From contig NZ_JACHYC010000003.1 in assembly GCF_014192575.1 (NCBI RefSeq), positions 798,861 through 862,860 on the forward strand: DNA of 64,000 nucleotides. Direction: 5' to 3'. A program made the translations under genes and the position numbers. Below, in pieces: positions 6,997 to 15,721 of the stretch (position 1 is the first letter of the stretch; each line of letters starts with the position of its first letter). Origin of the DNA: Variovorax sp. Sphag1AA (GTDB taxonomy: Bacteria; Pseudomonadota; Gammaproteobacteria; Burkholderiales; Burkholderiaceae_C). The notes beneath the pieces were generated by a model, which was given only the letters and a program-made list of their open reading frames with translations, was not told the origin of the DNA and did no database searches.

Positions 6997-8490
6997 TCAG
7001 GTCCGCGTGATCCAGTTGCCATGCAGCCCCTGTGGCACGCGCTGCGGCATCTCGATCACCGCGACCGGCGCCTCCTCGATCCTGCGCGCATCGAGCAACA
7101 CGAAGTTGCTGCTGCGGCGAGCCGGGTCGTAGGTGAACGCCGCAAGATAGCCGTCGTCCTCGCGGTGGCCTCCGGGCCGCGGCACGAAGGCGGCCTCGCC
7201 GACGATCTGGTTGCCGAGGTCGTGGCGGCTGGAGCGGCCGGTTTCGGTGTCGAATTTGAGCACCGTGTTGAAGACTGCCGACGGCGGGTCCGGCAGCTTC
7301 AGCGAAGACGTCAGGGTCGGTACGTAGACATAGCGTGTCGGAAGCGCTTCGTACAGATGGTTGACCCGCGGAAACTCCGTGACCTCGTCGGAGAACTGAT
7401 GCACCTTGAAGCTGCGCCTGGCAGGATCGATCGTCAGGCGCCGCAAGGTGGCATCCTTGCCATGCACGAGCGCAAAACTCTCGTGATGGACATAGTCGAC
7501 CACGATCCGGCCGCCGCGCTCGAAGCCGTTGCCGAAGTGGAAGACGAAGAAGGGGTCGCCCTCGATCCAGGTCGGCGCGCCGCCGTCCAGCGGCAACAAC
7601 GCGATCCGCATGCCAAGATCGGGACGCCATTGCAGCATGGACTTCCCGGCCTTCGCCGCCTGGGCGTCGAACACCGCTGGCCCGGCGATGAGGACGATGT
7701 AGCGCTCCGTCAGGATGAAGTCGTGGATCATGGTCGGCATCGGCATTTCCACGGACCGTGTGCTCACCAGCTTCCCGCTGGGATCGATGCGGTGGAACTT
7801 CACCATCGGCGTGCGCCAGGAATACTCCAGCGCATAGAGGTCGCCGGTGCGTGGATGGTGGCGGTTGTGGGCGCCCAGGCGCAGCGGCTCGGTGCCCCCT
7901 GCGGTCCACTGGCCGAGGGTGTCCAGTTCCATGCTCATCTCGTAGCTGGTCGTGGCCTCGTTCAGCGCGATCAGTCGGCCACCGTGCCGGATGATGTTGA
8001 CGAAGGCGCCGTTCTTGAGTTGCGACGGAACTTCGCCCGGCGCGAACATGGCCGGATCCACCGGCACCGGGTGCGTGAAGCTGCCGAAGACGGCGTGGCC
8101 GGCGCGGCGCTCCACCTTCAGGCTTTCGGTGTCGACGAAGCGGTTCCGGTAGCGCGCCTTGCCGTCCTCGATGTAGACGGCGTGGATCATGCCGTCGCCG
8201 TCCAGCGGATAGGCGTAGCCCAGCGGCTTGAATTCGGGGTTGGGTCCGTTGCGCATGTAGACGCCGCGCAGGTCGGCGGGAATGCGTCCCGAGATCACCC
8301 GCAGGTCGCGCGCATCGACCTCGCGCTGCACCGGAAGGAAGTTGCCGCTCAGGTGTGGATCGTCGGATGTCCAAGGGACATCCGCAGGTTCGTCGGCGTG
8401 GGCCAGCGGCCAGAGTGCATGGCTGCCGATGAGCGCGGCGCCGGACGCGGCCAAGCGGTGGAAAGAACGACGTGTGAGTTGATGCGACAT
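6997..8490 (-). CDS. Carotenoid oxygenase-family dioxygenase with Tat signal
   Basis: Start at ATG 8490 behind GAGGA; 497 residues. The N-terminus (LTRRSFHRLAASGAALIG, then LAHADEP) is a twin-arginine signal peptide, so the enzyme is probably exported folded. The body matches carotenoid/stilbene cleavage oxygenases: RGVYMRNGPNPEF near the start, and iron-ligand histidines expected in HNRHHPRTGD, MIHDFILTERY, FHFGNGFE and the C-terminal LHGNW. Such enzymes split double bonds of apocarotenoids or lignin-derived stilbenes with O2. An AraC regulator is divergent. Export suggests action on an extracellular or periplasmic phenolic, which is an inference. Confidence 0.88.
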   Translation of the reverse strand: MSHQLTRRSFHRLAASGAALIGSHALWPLAHADEPADVPWTSDDPHLSGNFLPVQREVDARDLRVISGRIPADLRGVYMRNGPNPEFKPLGYAYPLDGDGMIHAVYIEDGKARYRNRFVDTESLKVERRAGHAVFGSFTHPVPVDPAMFAPGEVPSQLKNGAFVNIIRHGGRLIALNEATTSYEMSMELDTLGQWTAGGTEPLRLGAHNRHHPRTGDLYALEYSWRTPMVKFHRIDPSGKLVSTRSVEMPMPTMIHDFILTERYIVLIAGPAVFDAQAAKAGKSMLQWRPDLGMRIALLPLDGGAPTWIEGDPFFVFHFGNGFERGGRIVVDYVHHESFALVHGKDATLRRLTIDPARRSFKVHQFSDEVTEFPRVNHLYEALPTRYVYVPTLTSSLKLPDPPSAVFNTVLKFDTETGRSSRHDLGNQIVGEAAFVPRPGGHREDDGYLAAFTYDPARRSSNFVLLDARRIEEAPVAVIEMPQRVPQGLHGNWITRT

Positions 8491-8672
8491 GACATTCCTC
8501 GAAGGTAAAGTGAGTGATCTCCTTGTCGGCAATGCCCTGCTGGGCAATCAAGTGCGTCGACGGGCGGAGTTCTTACCGGTCCATGAATGTTAGGAAGCGC
8601 TGCGTCGTTCGTCGTTGACTGAGCGTCCCATGTCTGTTCTGCCTGATTCAAAGATGGGAAAATGAGGCGCTT

Positions 8673-9752
8673 ATGAACCAGCGATCCGCGCCCCAGGACT
8701 GGTTCGGTTCGCATGATGGCGAATCGGCGCGCGTCGTTTCGCCCATCACGTTCGACGCCAGCCTGCTGGCGCCGCGGGAGCGCTTCGAGCTTTGGAAGGA
8801 GCGCACAGCGACCTCCTACGAGTTGCTGCTGCCAAGCGGTGTGGCACAAGGCGACTTCCGCAGCCGGACCCATTTGTGGAATCTCGGACCTCACCTGCTG
8901 ACGGCCGGTGACTACACGCCGATGATCTCGAAGCGATCGGCTCGGCTCGTCCGGGCCGACCAGTTCAACCATCTGCACCTTCGCATGAACCTGAAGCGCC
9001 CTGGCGCTCGGGTCGATGCAGATGGAAAGCGGCTGATCCTCGCCGCCTGCGAGCCGGTACTGACCGATATGACGCGCCCATCGACCTTTGACTCGCCGGG
9101 CGGACCGGGCATCGTTGTCCTCTTGCCGCGCGATGCCTTGGCAGATGTGCTTCCCGGGGGCATGGATCTGCACGGCGTTGTTCCGCGCGGCGCGTCTGCG
9201 CACCTGCTGGTGAGCCATCTCGTGAACGTGTCGGAACGGTTGGCGGAACTTACGGTTGAAGAAGCGCGCGGCGTCGCCGTGGCGACCGCAAGCCTCCTCG
9301 CCGTGAGCCTGCGGGCCACGCCGGAAGCGCTGGAGCGGGCGCGCCCGGCGATCGAGGACACGCTGATGCAGCAGGTCTGCAAGTGGATCGACGCGTCGCT
9401 TCGCGATCCGGCGCTGTCGGTCTCGACGATCTGCCGCAGGTTCAAGGTGTCGCGAAGCACGCTATACCGCCTCTTCGAGACACGCGGCGGTGTCGCCAAC
9501 TACATCAAGGAGCGCAGACTGAAGCGCATCTACGCAGCCATCGTTGCGCCCGAACATGCAGCGCGACAGTTGGTCGGCGTCGCCGAGGAATTCGGGTTCG
9601 CCAACGCTTCCCACTTCAGTCGCAGCTTTCGGCAGCATTTCGGCCATAGCCCGAGCGAGGCGCGAGCGCAGGCACCGATAGCTTCTCGGCTGCTTTCAGC
9701 GAGTTCGGATGCGCGCGCCTACTACGATCTCTTGCGCGCGCAGCAGCGTTGA
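8673..9752 (+). CDS. AraC-family transcriptional regulator
   Basis: A 359-residue protein with an N-terminal AraC-binding-like domain and a C-terminal double helix-turn-helix. The first helix pair is in STICRRFKVSRSTLYRLFE, the second in GVAEEFGFANASHFSRSFR, followed by GHSPSEAR. The gene is divergent from the carotenoid-oxygenase operon, with a 182-base shared promoter region. It is the obvious candidate regulator of that operon, probably responding to the aromatic substrate. GAGG precedes the ATG. Confidence 0.88.
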   Translation: MNQRSAPQDWFGSHDGESARVVSPITFDASLLAPRERFELWKERTATSYELLLPSGVAQGDFRSRTHLWNLGPHLLTAGDYTPMISKRSARLVRADQFNHLHLRMNLKRPGARVDADGKRLILAACEPVLTDMTRPSTFDSPGGPGIVVLLPRDALADVLPGGMDLHGVVPRGASAHLLVSHLVNVSERLAELTVEEARGVAVATASLLAVSLRATPEALERARPAIEDTLMQQVCKWIDASLRDPALSVSTICRRFKVSRSTLYRLFETRGGVANYIKERRLKRIYAAIVAPEHAARQLVGVAEEFGFANASHFSRSFRQHFGHSPSEARAQAPIASRLLSASSDARAYYDLLRAQQR

Positions 9753-9829
9753 GACGGGAAGTCTGCGCTACGGCGCTCCACCGGAGACAGCGCTGGGTTG
9801 AGTCAGGTCGCGGGACTGCCTGACCGTCT

Positions 9830-10636
9830 TCAGTCGAAGCCGTAGATATGCGCCGGGTTGTCCGCCAGCATCGCCTTCGCCCACGTCGCACCGCCGTCAA
9901 GCAAGGCCAGCGACCAGTCCAACAGAGCATGCTCGTCGGGCACGGGCTTCACATTGGGATGCGGCCAGTTGCTGCCCCACAGGCAGCGCTTCGGATAACG
10001 GAGGGCCAGTTCGCGCGCGATGGGTTCGACGTCTTCATAACGAGGTGGCCCGCTGCGCGAGCTTTCGTAAGGCGCGGACAGCTTGACCCAGACGTTGCCG
10101 CCATCGAGTACCCGGCATAGCGACCGAAAGGACTCGCTGCCCGTCTCCACCGGCTCGAGGAACTTGCCGATGTGGTCTATGACGAGGCGGCAGGGCAAGT
10201 CCAGAAGACGCTGCTCATGCTGGCGGAAATCACGCCCGTCCAGCTGCAGGTCGACGTGCCAGGCGCGTGGCGCCAGGCGTTTGGCCAGCGGCTCGAGCGC
10301 GGACCAGGGCAGCACGCCGCCGGGCAGCATCATGAAACGCACGCCGCGCATTCCGCCGGCATGCAGGCGGTCGAGCTCCGCATCGGGCACGTCCACCGCA
10401 ACCACGGCCACGCCACGCGCCCCCTCCCCCAATTCGGCGATGGCTGCCAGCGTGCAGCTGTTGTCAAAGCCATAGCCGGTAGGCTGCACGATGACCACGC
10501 GGTCAAGGCCCAGCTTGCGCTGCACCTCGCGATAGGCCGAGGCCGGCGCGGGCGGCGGCTGGAAGGTGGCCGTGGGTGCCAGAGCGAAGCCCAGCCCGTA
10601 CACATGCACGTGGCAGTCGCAGGCGCCTTCGATCAT
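9830..10636 (-). CDS. Amidohydrolase, 2-pyrone-4,6-dicarboxylate lactonase-like
   Basis: Start at ATG 10636, whose ATGA overlaps the stop of the upstream dehydrogenase; 268 residues. It is a TIM-barrel metal-dependent hydrolase: CDCHVHVYG at residues 7-15, LVIDHIGK, WVKLSAPYE and the terminal GSNWPHPN, where the aspartate or histidine ligands of this family lie. It fits the lactonase branch that includes 2-pyrone-4,6-dicarboxylate hydrolase and fuconolactonase. It is the last gene of the TRAP operon and likely hydrolyses a lactone or ring intermediate from the imported acid. Confidence 0.82.
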   Translation of the reverse strand: MIEGACDCHVHVYGLGFALAPTATFQPPPAPASAYREVQRKLGLDRVVIVQPTGYGFDNSCTLAAIAELGEGARGVAVVAVDVPDAELDRLHAGGMRGVRFMMLPGGVLPWSALEPLAKRLAPRAWHVDLQLDGRDFRQHEQRLLDLPCRLVIDHIGKFLEPVETGSESFRSLCRVLDGGNVWVKLSAPYESSRSGPPRYEDVEPIARELALRYPKRCLWGSNWPHPNVKPVPDEHALLDWSLALLDGGATWAKAMLADNPAHIYGFD

Positions 10637-11637
10637 GTTCTCTTCCATCCCGCGGCCTTGAGCCGGAAGGCCTCGCCAGCGTTCACTGCGCCGGCCGGCA
10701 TCTGCCCCTGCAGCAATGCGGTGAGCTGCGATACGGTCTCCAGCGCCTGATGCTCGATCGCCGGCGGCGTGAGCCCGCCGATGTGCGGCGTGGCGACCAC
10801 GCGCGGGTGGCGTGCCAGCGCCGGGCTGGGCATCTGGTCGGGTGCCATGCCCACGTCGAGCGCGCAGCCCGCCACCTGGCCGGTCTCCAGGGCCTGCAGC
10901 AGCGCCGCCTCGTCCACGAGTTCGCCGCGCGAGGCATTGATGAAGAAGGCGCCCGGCTTCATCGCGGCGAAGGCTTCGGCGCCGAACAGGCCGGCCGTGC
11001 CCGCGTTGGCCGGCGCCAGGCAGACCACGAAATCCGCGCCGGCCAGCAGCACGGGCAACTCGACCTGCCGCACGCCCTCGCGCGGCTCGATGCGCTGCAG
11101 CGTGTTCACCAGCACCGGCATGCCGAAGGCGCGCGCCAGCGGACACAGTGTGCTGCCGATGCCGCCGAAGCCCACGATGCCCAGCGCCGCGCCGCGCAGC
11201 TCGCGGCCCATGACCGGCACCGGCTGCTCGCCACGGCGGTACGCCTGCACGTAGCGGCTGGTGCCGCGGGCCAGGTCGATCATGGCGCCGACGATCCATT
11301 CCGCCACCGCCGCGTTGAATCCGGGCCCGGCCTGCGTCACCAGGACGCCGAGCGCGCTGGCGGCGGCGACGTCCACGGTGCGGATGTCCATGGCGCAGCG
11401 GATGAAGGCCTTCAGGCGCGGCAGCGCGTCGAACAGCCGAGCAGGCCCGGACGTCTGGCGGTAGGCGATCAGCGCGTCGCAGTCGCTGGCCGCGGCGATC
11501 AGCTCGTCCGTCGGCAGGTCGCGCGGCTGCGGGTTCAGCCGCACCTCGGCCACTGCGCGCAGCGCGTCGAGGGCGCGCTGGCCGAAGTAGCTCGGCAACT
11601 TGTCGCAGGGATGGGTGACGAAGACCCGTGCACTCAT
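10633..11637 (-). CDS. D-isomer-specific 2-hydroxyacid dehydrogenase
   Basis: Start at ATG 11637, again ATGA-coupled to the lacI stop; 334 residues. The NAD-binding motif is GIVGFGGIGST. The catalytic arginine is in NASRGELVDE and the catalytic histidine in TPHIGG. The usual DVFEPEP glutamate segment reads DVGMAPDQMP, so the third catalytic residue may be aspartate. The family reduces 2-oxoacids or oxidises D-2-hydroxyacids. Its neighbours (TRAP importer, lactonase-like hydrolase, LacI) suggest catabolism of a sugar acid or aromatic acid. Confidence 0.87.
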   Translation of the reverse strand: MSARVFVTHPCDKLPSYFGQRALDALRAVAEVRLNPQPRDLPTDELIAAASDCDALIAYRQTSGPARLFDALPRLKAFIRCAMDIRTVDVAAASALGVLVTQAGPGFNAAVAEWIVGAMIDLARGTSRYVQAYRRGEQPVPVMGRELRGAALGIVGFGGIGSTLCPLARAFGMPVLVNTLQRIEPREGVRQVELPVLLAGADFVVCLAPANAGTAGLFGAEAFAAMKPGAFFINASRGELVDEAALLQALETGQVAGCALDVGMAPDQMPSPALARHPRVVATPHIGGLTPPAIEHQALETVSQLTALLQGQMPAGAVNAGEAFRLKAAGWKRT

Positions 11638-12719
11638 TTGGCCTTCGCCTCGGCCGCGCGCGGCTTGTTGCTTCGTGGCGCCGCGCGCGGCGGGGCGGCA
11701 ACGGATTCGCGCTCGAGTAGCTGCCGCGGCACGAAGACCCGCTCGCGCGCCCACTCGTCCTCGCTGCGGGCCATGGCCTGCTCGACCATCGCCTGCGCCA
11801 TGTCGTGCACCGGCAACTCCACGGTGCTGAGGGCCGGGTTGGACAACCCCGAAAGGTACAGCCCGTCGATGCCCACGATGGAGATGTCCTGCGGCACCCG
11901 CACGCCCAGGTCGCGCAGGCCCGCCATCAGACCGAAGGCCATCAAGTCGTTGAGTGCAACGACGCCGGTGGGGCGCTGCTTCATGCGCGCCAGCCGCGCT
12001 GCCATGGCGCGGCCCACCTCGGCGATGACTGCGTCGCTGTACTCGTTGAGCGCGCCGCCGTCGATCACCTGCGCCTGCTGCGCCAAGCCCACCGCCTCGG
12101 CCGCGGCGTGGAAGCCGTCGATCTTGGCGCTACGGCTCATCGTGAGGCCCGCCACGGTGGCGAAGGCCAGGTGCCGGTGCCCCTTGGCGATCAGGTGCGC
12201 GGTGGCCATGCGCGCGGCCTCGAAGTTGTCGGGCATCACGTGGCCCACGCGCGAGCGCCGGCCAGGCGTGGCGCCACGGTCGTAGCTGATGACCACCATG
12301 CCGCGTTCCACAGCGGATTCGAAATGGCGCTCGTCCGCCAGCGAGGAGATCACGATCACCCGTCGCACGCCATGCGCCAGCAGGTCCTCGAAGAAGGCGC
12401 TCTCCTTCTCGCGGTCGCGGTAGGTGCTGCCGATCAGCAGCCGGAAGCCGTGGCGCTGCTGCGCCGCCGTCTCGACCTCGCGGGCGATGTGTCCATACAT
12501 CGGGTTGGTCAGCGATGGCACCAGCAGCCCGAGCAATGGCGTCTGCCCGGTCTTGAGCTGCTGCGCCAGCTTGCTCGGCCGGAACTGCAGCGCCTCGATG
12601 GAGGTGCGCACCCGCGCCAACGTGTCGGGCCGCATGCGGTCGACGCGGCCGTTGAGTACGTTCGACACCGTGCTCACCGACACCTCGGCATGTCTGGCCA
12701 CGTCCTGGATCGTCGTCAT
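11634..12719 (-). CDS. LacI-family transcriptional regulator
   Basis: A 361-residue regulator. The DNA-binding domain at residues 1-55 has the canonical TIQDVARHAEVSVSTVSNVLNG helix-turn-helix and a hinge ending AQQLKTGQT. A periplasmic-binding-like effector domain follows (LLGLLVPSLTNPMYGHIA, GIDGLYLSGLSNPALSTVELP). It lies inside the operon it probably controls, between dctQM and the dehydrogenase. The best operator candidate is the 27-bp palindrome upstream of dctP at 15689-15715. Confidence 0.92.
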   Translation of the reverse strand: MTTIQDVARHAEVSVSTVSNVLNGRVDRMRPDTLARVRTSIEALQFRPSKLAQQLKTGQTPLLGLLVPSLTNPMYGHIAREVETAAQQRHGFRLLIGSTYRDREKESAFFEDLLAHGVRRVIVISSLADERHFESAVERGMVVISYDRGATPGRRSRVGHVMPDNFEAARMATAHLIAKGHRHLAFATVAGLTMSRSAKIDGFHAAAEAVGLAQQAQVIDGGALNEYSDAVIAEVGRAMAARLARMKQRPTGVVALNDLMAFGLMAGLRDLGVRVPQDISIVGIDGLYLSGLSNPALSTVELPVHDMAQAMVEQAMARSEDEWARERVFVPRQLLERESVAAPPRAAPRSNKPRAAEAKAK

Positions 12720-12741
12720 CTCTTGTTCGGTTCAATCGCTT

Positions 12742-14631
12742 CTAGAGCCCCAGCCGCAGCGGCAGCCACAAGGAAAACGAGGGTACCAGCACCAGCACGA
12801 GCAGCGCCACCGTCAGCACCACCAAGTACTTGGCCATGGGCCGCGCCACGTCCTTCACCTGCGTGCCGGTGATGGCGCAGGTGGCGAACAGCCCCAGGCC
12901 GATGGGCGGCGCGAACAGGCCCAGGCCCATGGCGATGACCATCACCGTGCCGAAGTGCAGCGGATGGATGCCCAGCTGCTGTGCGATCGGCGTGAGCAGC
13001 GGCCCGAAGATGATCAGGGCCGGTGCGCCTTCGAGCACCGCGCCGAACACCACCATCATTCCCACCGCCAGCACGATGAAGCTGATGCTGCCGTACTGGT
13101 GCGCGAAGGCCACGATGCTGGCCGACACCTGCTGCGGGATCTGCTCGATCGTGAGCGCAAACGAGAGGCTCGAAGCCGCCGCCACGATGAAGAGGATGCT
13201 GCCCGCCATCGAGGCCGACTTCACGAAGAGCCGCGCCAGCCCGCCCAGGCTCAGCTCGCGGAACACCAGGCTGCCGGCCACCAGCGCGTAGATCACCGCG
13301 AAGGCCGACACCTCGGTGGAGGTGGCCACGCCCGAGGTCACGCCCTTGCCGATCATCGCCACCATGACGATCGCCACCAGCGCCCCGCCCAACAGCTTGA
13401 GCATGGGGGTGCGGTGCTCGAAGGCGTCGTCCGGGTTGATGCGCCCGCCCACCGCGATGGCCAGCGCGGCCAGCGACAGCGCCATCACCGCGGCCGGCAC
13501 CAGTCCCGCCATGAACAGGCCCGCGATGGAGATGTTCGCGACGAAGCCCATGATGATCATGTTGATGCAAGGCGGGATGGTCTCGGCCATGACGGCAGTG
13601 CAGGCCAGCAGGCCAGCAGCCTCGTTCGGGTCCTGCTTGGTGCGCCGCACCGCCGGCATCACGATGCCGCCCACCGCCGCGATGTCCGCCAGCTTGGAGC
13701 CCGACACACCCGAGAAGAAGGCGGTGGCGGTGATGGTGATGAGCCCGAGGCCCCCTCGCACCCGCCCGAACATGCGCAGCAGGAGCTCGATGAGCCGCGC
13801 CGACATGCCGTTCTGTTCCATCAGGAGGCCCGCCAGCACGAAAAAGGGGATGGCCAGCAGCACGAAGTGGTCGCTGCCCGCCATCACCTGCTGCGAGTAG
13901 ATGAGCAGCGGCAGCGAGGGATCGGCCAGGAAGTACAGCAGCGCGGCGAAGGCCAGCACGAAGCCGATGGGCACGCCCAGCGCCAGCGCGCCGAAGAAGC
14001 CGACGGCCAGCAGCAGGCCACGCGGCACCGCGTGGGCGGGCATGAAGGCGTTCCAGCCGTACACCAGACCGAGCACGACGAGCGCGCCGACGAGCGTGGC
14101 CCACACCAGGCGAGACGGCCCGGCCGTTGCATGTGCGATCGCGAACACCGTCATGAAGGCGCTGCCGAAGACCACGGGAAAGACATAGAGCCACTGCGCC
14201 AGGCCCAGCGGCGTGGTCTGGCCCCAGGTGTCGACCAGCAGCAGGATCGAGGAGACGAAGAGACTCGCCGACACGCCCGCGATGATCCAGTGCCCCACCT
14301 GCAGCAGCGCAGGCTGCCAGTGCGACGGCAGCATGTGGCGGAACAGGTCCACGCCCACGTGCTGGCTGCGCGCCAGCACCGAGGCCGCGCCGAAGAAGAC
14401 CAGCACCAGCATCAGCGCGCGCGCCACCTCTTCGGCCCAGTCCACCGGGTCGTGCAGCACGTAGCGGTAGATCACCGACAGGAACACCATCAGAACGTCC
14501 ACCGCCAACACCACGGCGGACAGCACCTCGATCCAGTGCGTGAGGCCGGCCAGCAGCCGGCCCGACTGCGTGCCCGCCCTGAAGCCGAAGGCCGGCAGGG
14601 CAGGCGCCTGGGTATCGATGGCGACGCTCAC
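12742..14631 (-). CDS. TRAP transporter fused small and large permease (DctQM)
   Basis: A 629-residue membrane protein starting at GTG 14631, 4 bases after dctP. The first 200 or so residues form the four-helix DctQ part (VDVLMVFLSVIYRYVLHDPVDWAEEVARAL). The rest is the roughly 12-helix DctM part, with FFVLAGLLMEQNGMSARLIEL, SGVSGSKLADIAAVGGIV and PPCINMIIMG. Fusion of Q and M in one chain is common. The transporter imports carboxylates with sodium, fed by DctP. Confidence 0.93.
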   Translation of the reverse strand: MSVAIDTQAPALPAFGFRAGTQSGRLLAGLTHWIEVLSAVVLAVDVLMVFLSVIYRYVLHDPVDWAEEVARALMLVLVFFGAASVLARSQHVGVDLFRHMLPSHWQPALLQVGHWIIAGVSASLFVSSILLLVDTWGQTTPLGLAQWLYVFPVVFGSAFMTVFAIAHATAGPSRLVWATLVGALVVLGLVYGWNAFMPAHAVPRGLLLAVGFFGALALGVPIGFVLAFAALLYFLADPSLPLLIYSQQVMAGSDHFVLLAIPFFVLAGLLMEQNGMSARLIELLLRMFGRVRGGLGLITITATAFFSGVSGSKLADIAAVGGIVMPAVRRTKQDPNEAAGLLACTAVMAETIPPCINMIIMGFVANISIAGLFMAGLVPAAVMALSLAALAIAVGGRINPDDAFEHRTPMLKLLGGALVAIVMVAMIGKGVTSGVATSTEVSAFAVIYALVAGSLVFRELSLGGLARLFVKSASMAGSILFIVAAASSLSFALTIEQIPQQVSASIVAFAHQYGSISFIVLAVGMMVVFGAVLEGAPALIIFGPLLTPIAQQLGIHPLHFGTVMVIAMGLGLFAPPIGLGLFATCAITGTQVKDVARPMAKYLVVLTVALLVLVLVPSFSLWLPLRLGL

Positions 14632-14635
14632 CGCA

Positions 14636-15661
14636 TCAGCCCCGCGCCGCCGCTATGTCCGCGAAGAGCGGCGCGGTGCTCGGGTACTGCTTGGCGAAGT
14701 CGGCCCACAGCTTGGCCTCCATCTCCTTACGCACCGCATCGCGCTCGGCCGGGGCCATGGGGAAGAAGGTCATGCCCTTCTTCTTGAGTTCCTCGATGGC
14801 GGCCGCGCCCTTCTCGCCCGCCAGGCCGCGCTGCTGAGCGGTGGAATCGGCCACCGCCTTCATGAAGGCCGGGCGCAGGTTGGCCGGGATCCTGTCCTGG
14901 CTGCGCCGGCTGATCACCACCACCATGGGGCTGAACAGGTGCTCGGTCATCCAGCAGGACTTGGTCACCTCGTTGAGCTTGCTGGCCAGTACCGTGGCTG
15001 CGTCGTGCTCGAAGCCGTCGACCACGCCGGTCTGTGCCGCCATGTAGAGCTCGCCGAAGGGAATGGGCGTGGGGATCGCGCCCATGATCTTGAAGGTCTC
15101 GATGAAGGCCGGCGTGGGCAGCACGCGCAGCTTCACGCCCTTCACCTCGGCCAGCGACTTCACCTGGTTCTTGGTGTAGACGCTGCGCGGGCCGAAGTGC
15201 GAGGTCCAGGTGAGCACGGTGCAGCCGGCGCGCTTCTGCAGCATGTCGTCCAGCGCGGCGCCAGCCTTGCCATCCATGGCGCGGGCCACGTGGGCGTAGC
15301 TGTCGAAGAGGTAGCCCAGGTCCAGTATGCCCAGCTCGGGCAGCACTGTGGCCCAGATGGACGAGCCGGTGACCATCATGTCAATGGAGCCCACTTTCAC
15401 CTGCTGCACCACGTCGCTTTCCTTGCCCAGCTGGTTGTTGGGGAAGTAGTCCAGCCGGATCGCATCGCCCACCGAGGCCTTCAGGTTGGCCTGCAGGCGC
15501 TGGTACCAGACGTAGTGGGCGGCGTTGTCGTCCGCCGTCATCGAGGACGAGAAGCGCAGCGCCACCGGACTCTGCGCCCATGCAAGTCCCGGCACGGCAA
15601 GAACGGCTGCGACGGTCGAGGAAGACTGGACGAAGCGACGGCGGGACAGGGTGGCGGTCAT
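14636..15661 (-). CDS. TRAP transporter solute-binding protein (DctP)
   Basis: Start at ATG 15661 behind TAGGAG; 341 residues. The N-terminus MTATLSRRRFVQSSSTVAA with PGLAWAQ is a Tat-type signal peptide. Family features are FPNNQLGKESDVVQQVKVG and KSLAEVKGVKLRVLPTPAFIETFK, which carries the arginine that normally pairs with the substrate carboxylate, then PFGELYMAAQTGVVDGFEHD. It is the first gene of the leftward operon with dctQM, lacI, the dehydrogenase and the hydrolase. The ligand is unknown but should be an organic acid. Confidence 0.92.
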   Translation of the reverse strand: MTATLSRRRFVQSSSTVAAVLAVPGLAWAQSPVALRFSSSMTADDNAAHYVWYQRLQANLKASVGDAIRLDYFPNNQLGKESDVVQQVKVGSIDMMVTGSSIWATVLPELGILDLGYLFDSYAHVARAMDGKAGAALDDMLQKRAGCTVLTWTSHFGPRSVYTKNQVKSLAEVKGVKLRVLPTPAFIETFKIMGAIPTPIPFGELYMAAQTGVVDGFEHDAATVLASKLNEVTKSCWMTEHLFSPMVVVISRRSQDRIPANLRPAFMKAVADSTAQQRGLAGEKGAAAIEELKKKGMTFFPMAPAERDAVRKEMEAKLWADFAKQYPSTAPLFADIAAARG

Positions 15662-15688
15662 ACGCTTTCTCCTACCGATTGGCGAGTA

Positions 15689-15715
15689 GTGTATCGATTT
15701 ACTATATCGATACAC
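15689..15715. promoter_or_regulatory. Candidate LacI operator of the TRAP operon
   Basis: Perfect inverted repeat: GTGTATCGAT, 7-base spacer, ATCGATACAC, ending 28 bases before the dctP ATG. It is AT-richer than its surroundings, as expected over a promoter. It is the only strong palindrome I see ahead of the operon that encodes the LacI regulator. Confidence 0.6.
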
Positions 15716-15721
15716 AAACAC

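Noticed and set aside
7021..8508. A 495-codon rightward frame over the carotenoid-oxygenase gene
   Set aside because: No ribosome site or domain; the leftward gene has iron-ligand histidines and a signal peptide.
10576..12285. A 569-codon rightward open frame opposite the dehydrogenase and lacI genes
   Set aside because: Low-complexity antisense translation; both leftward genes are clear family members with proper starts and coupling.
12424..14787. A 787-codon rightward open frame opposite the TRAP permease
   Set aside because: It is the antisense shadow of dctQM. It is extremely rich in His, Gln, Arg and Glu with no domain, as expected from GC-rich codon third positions.
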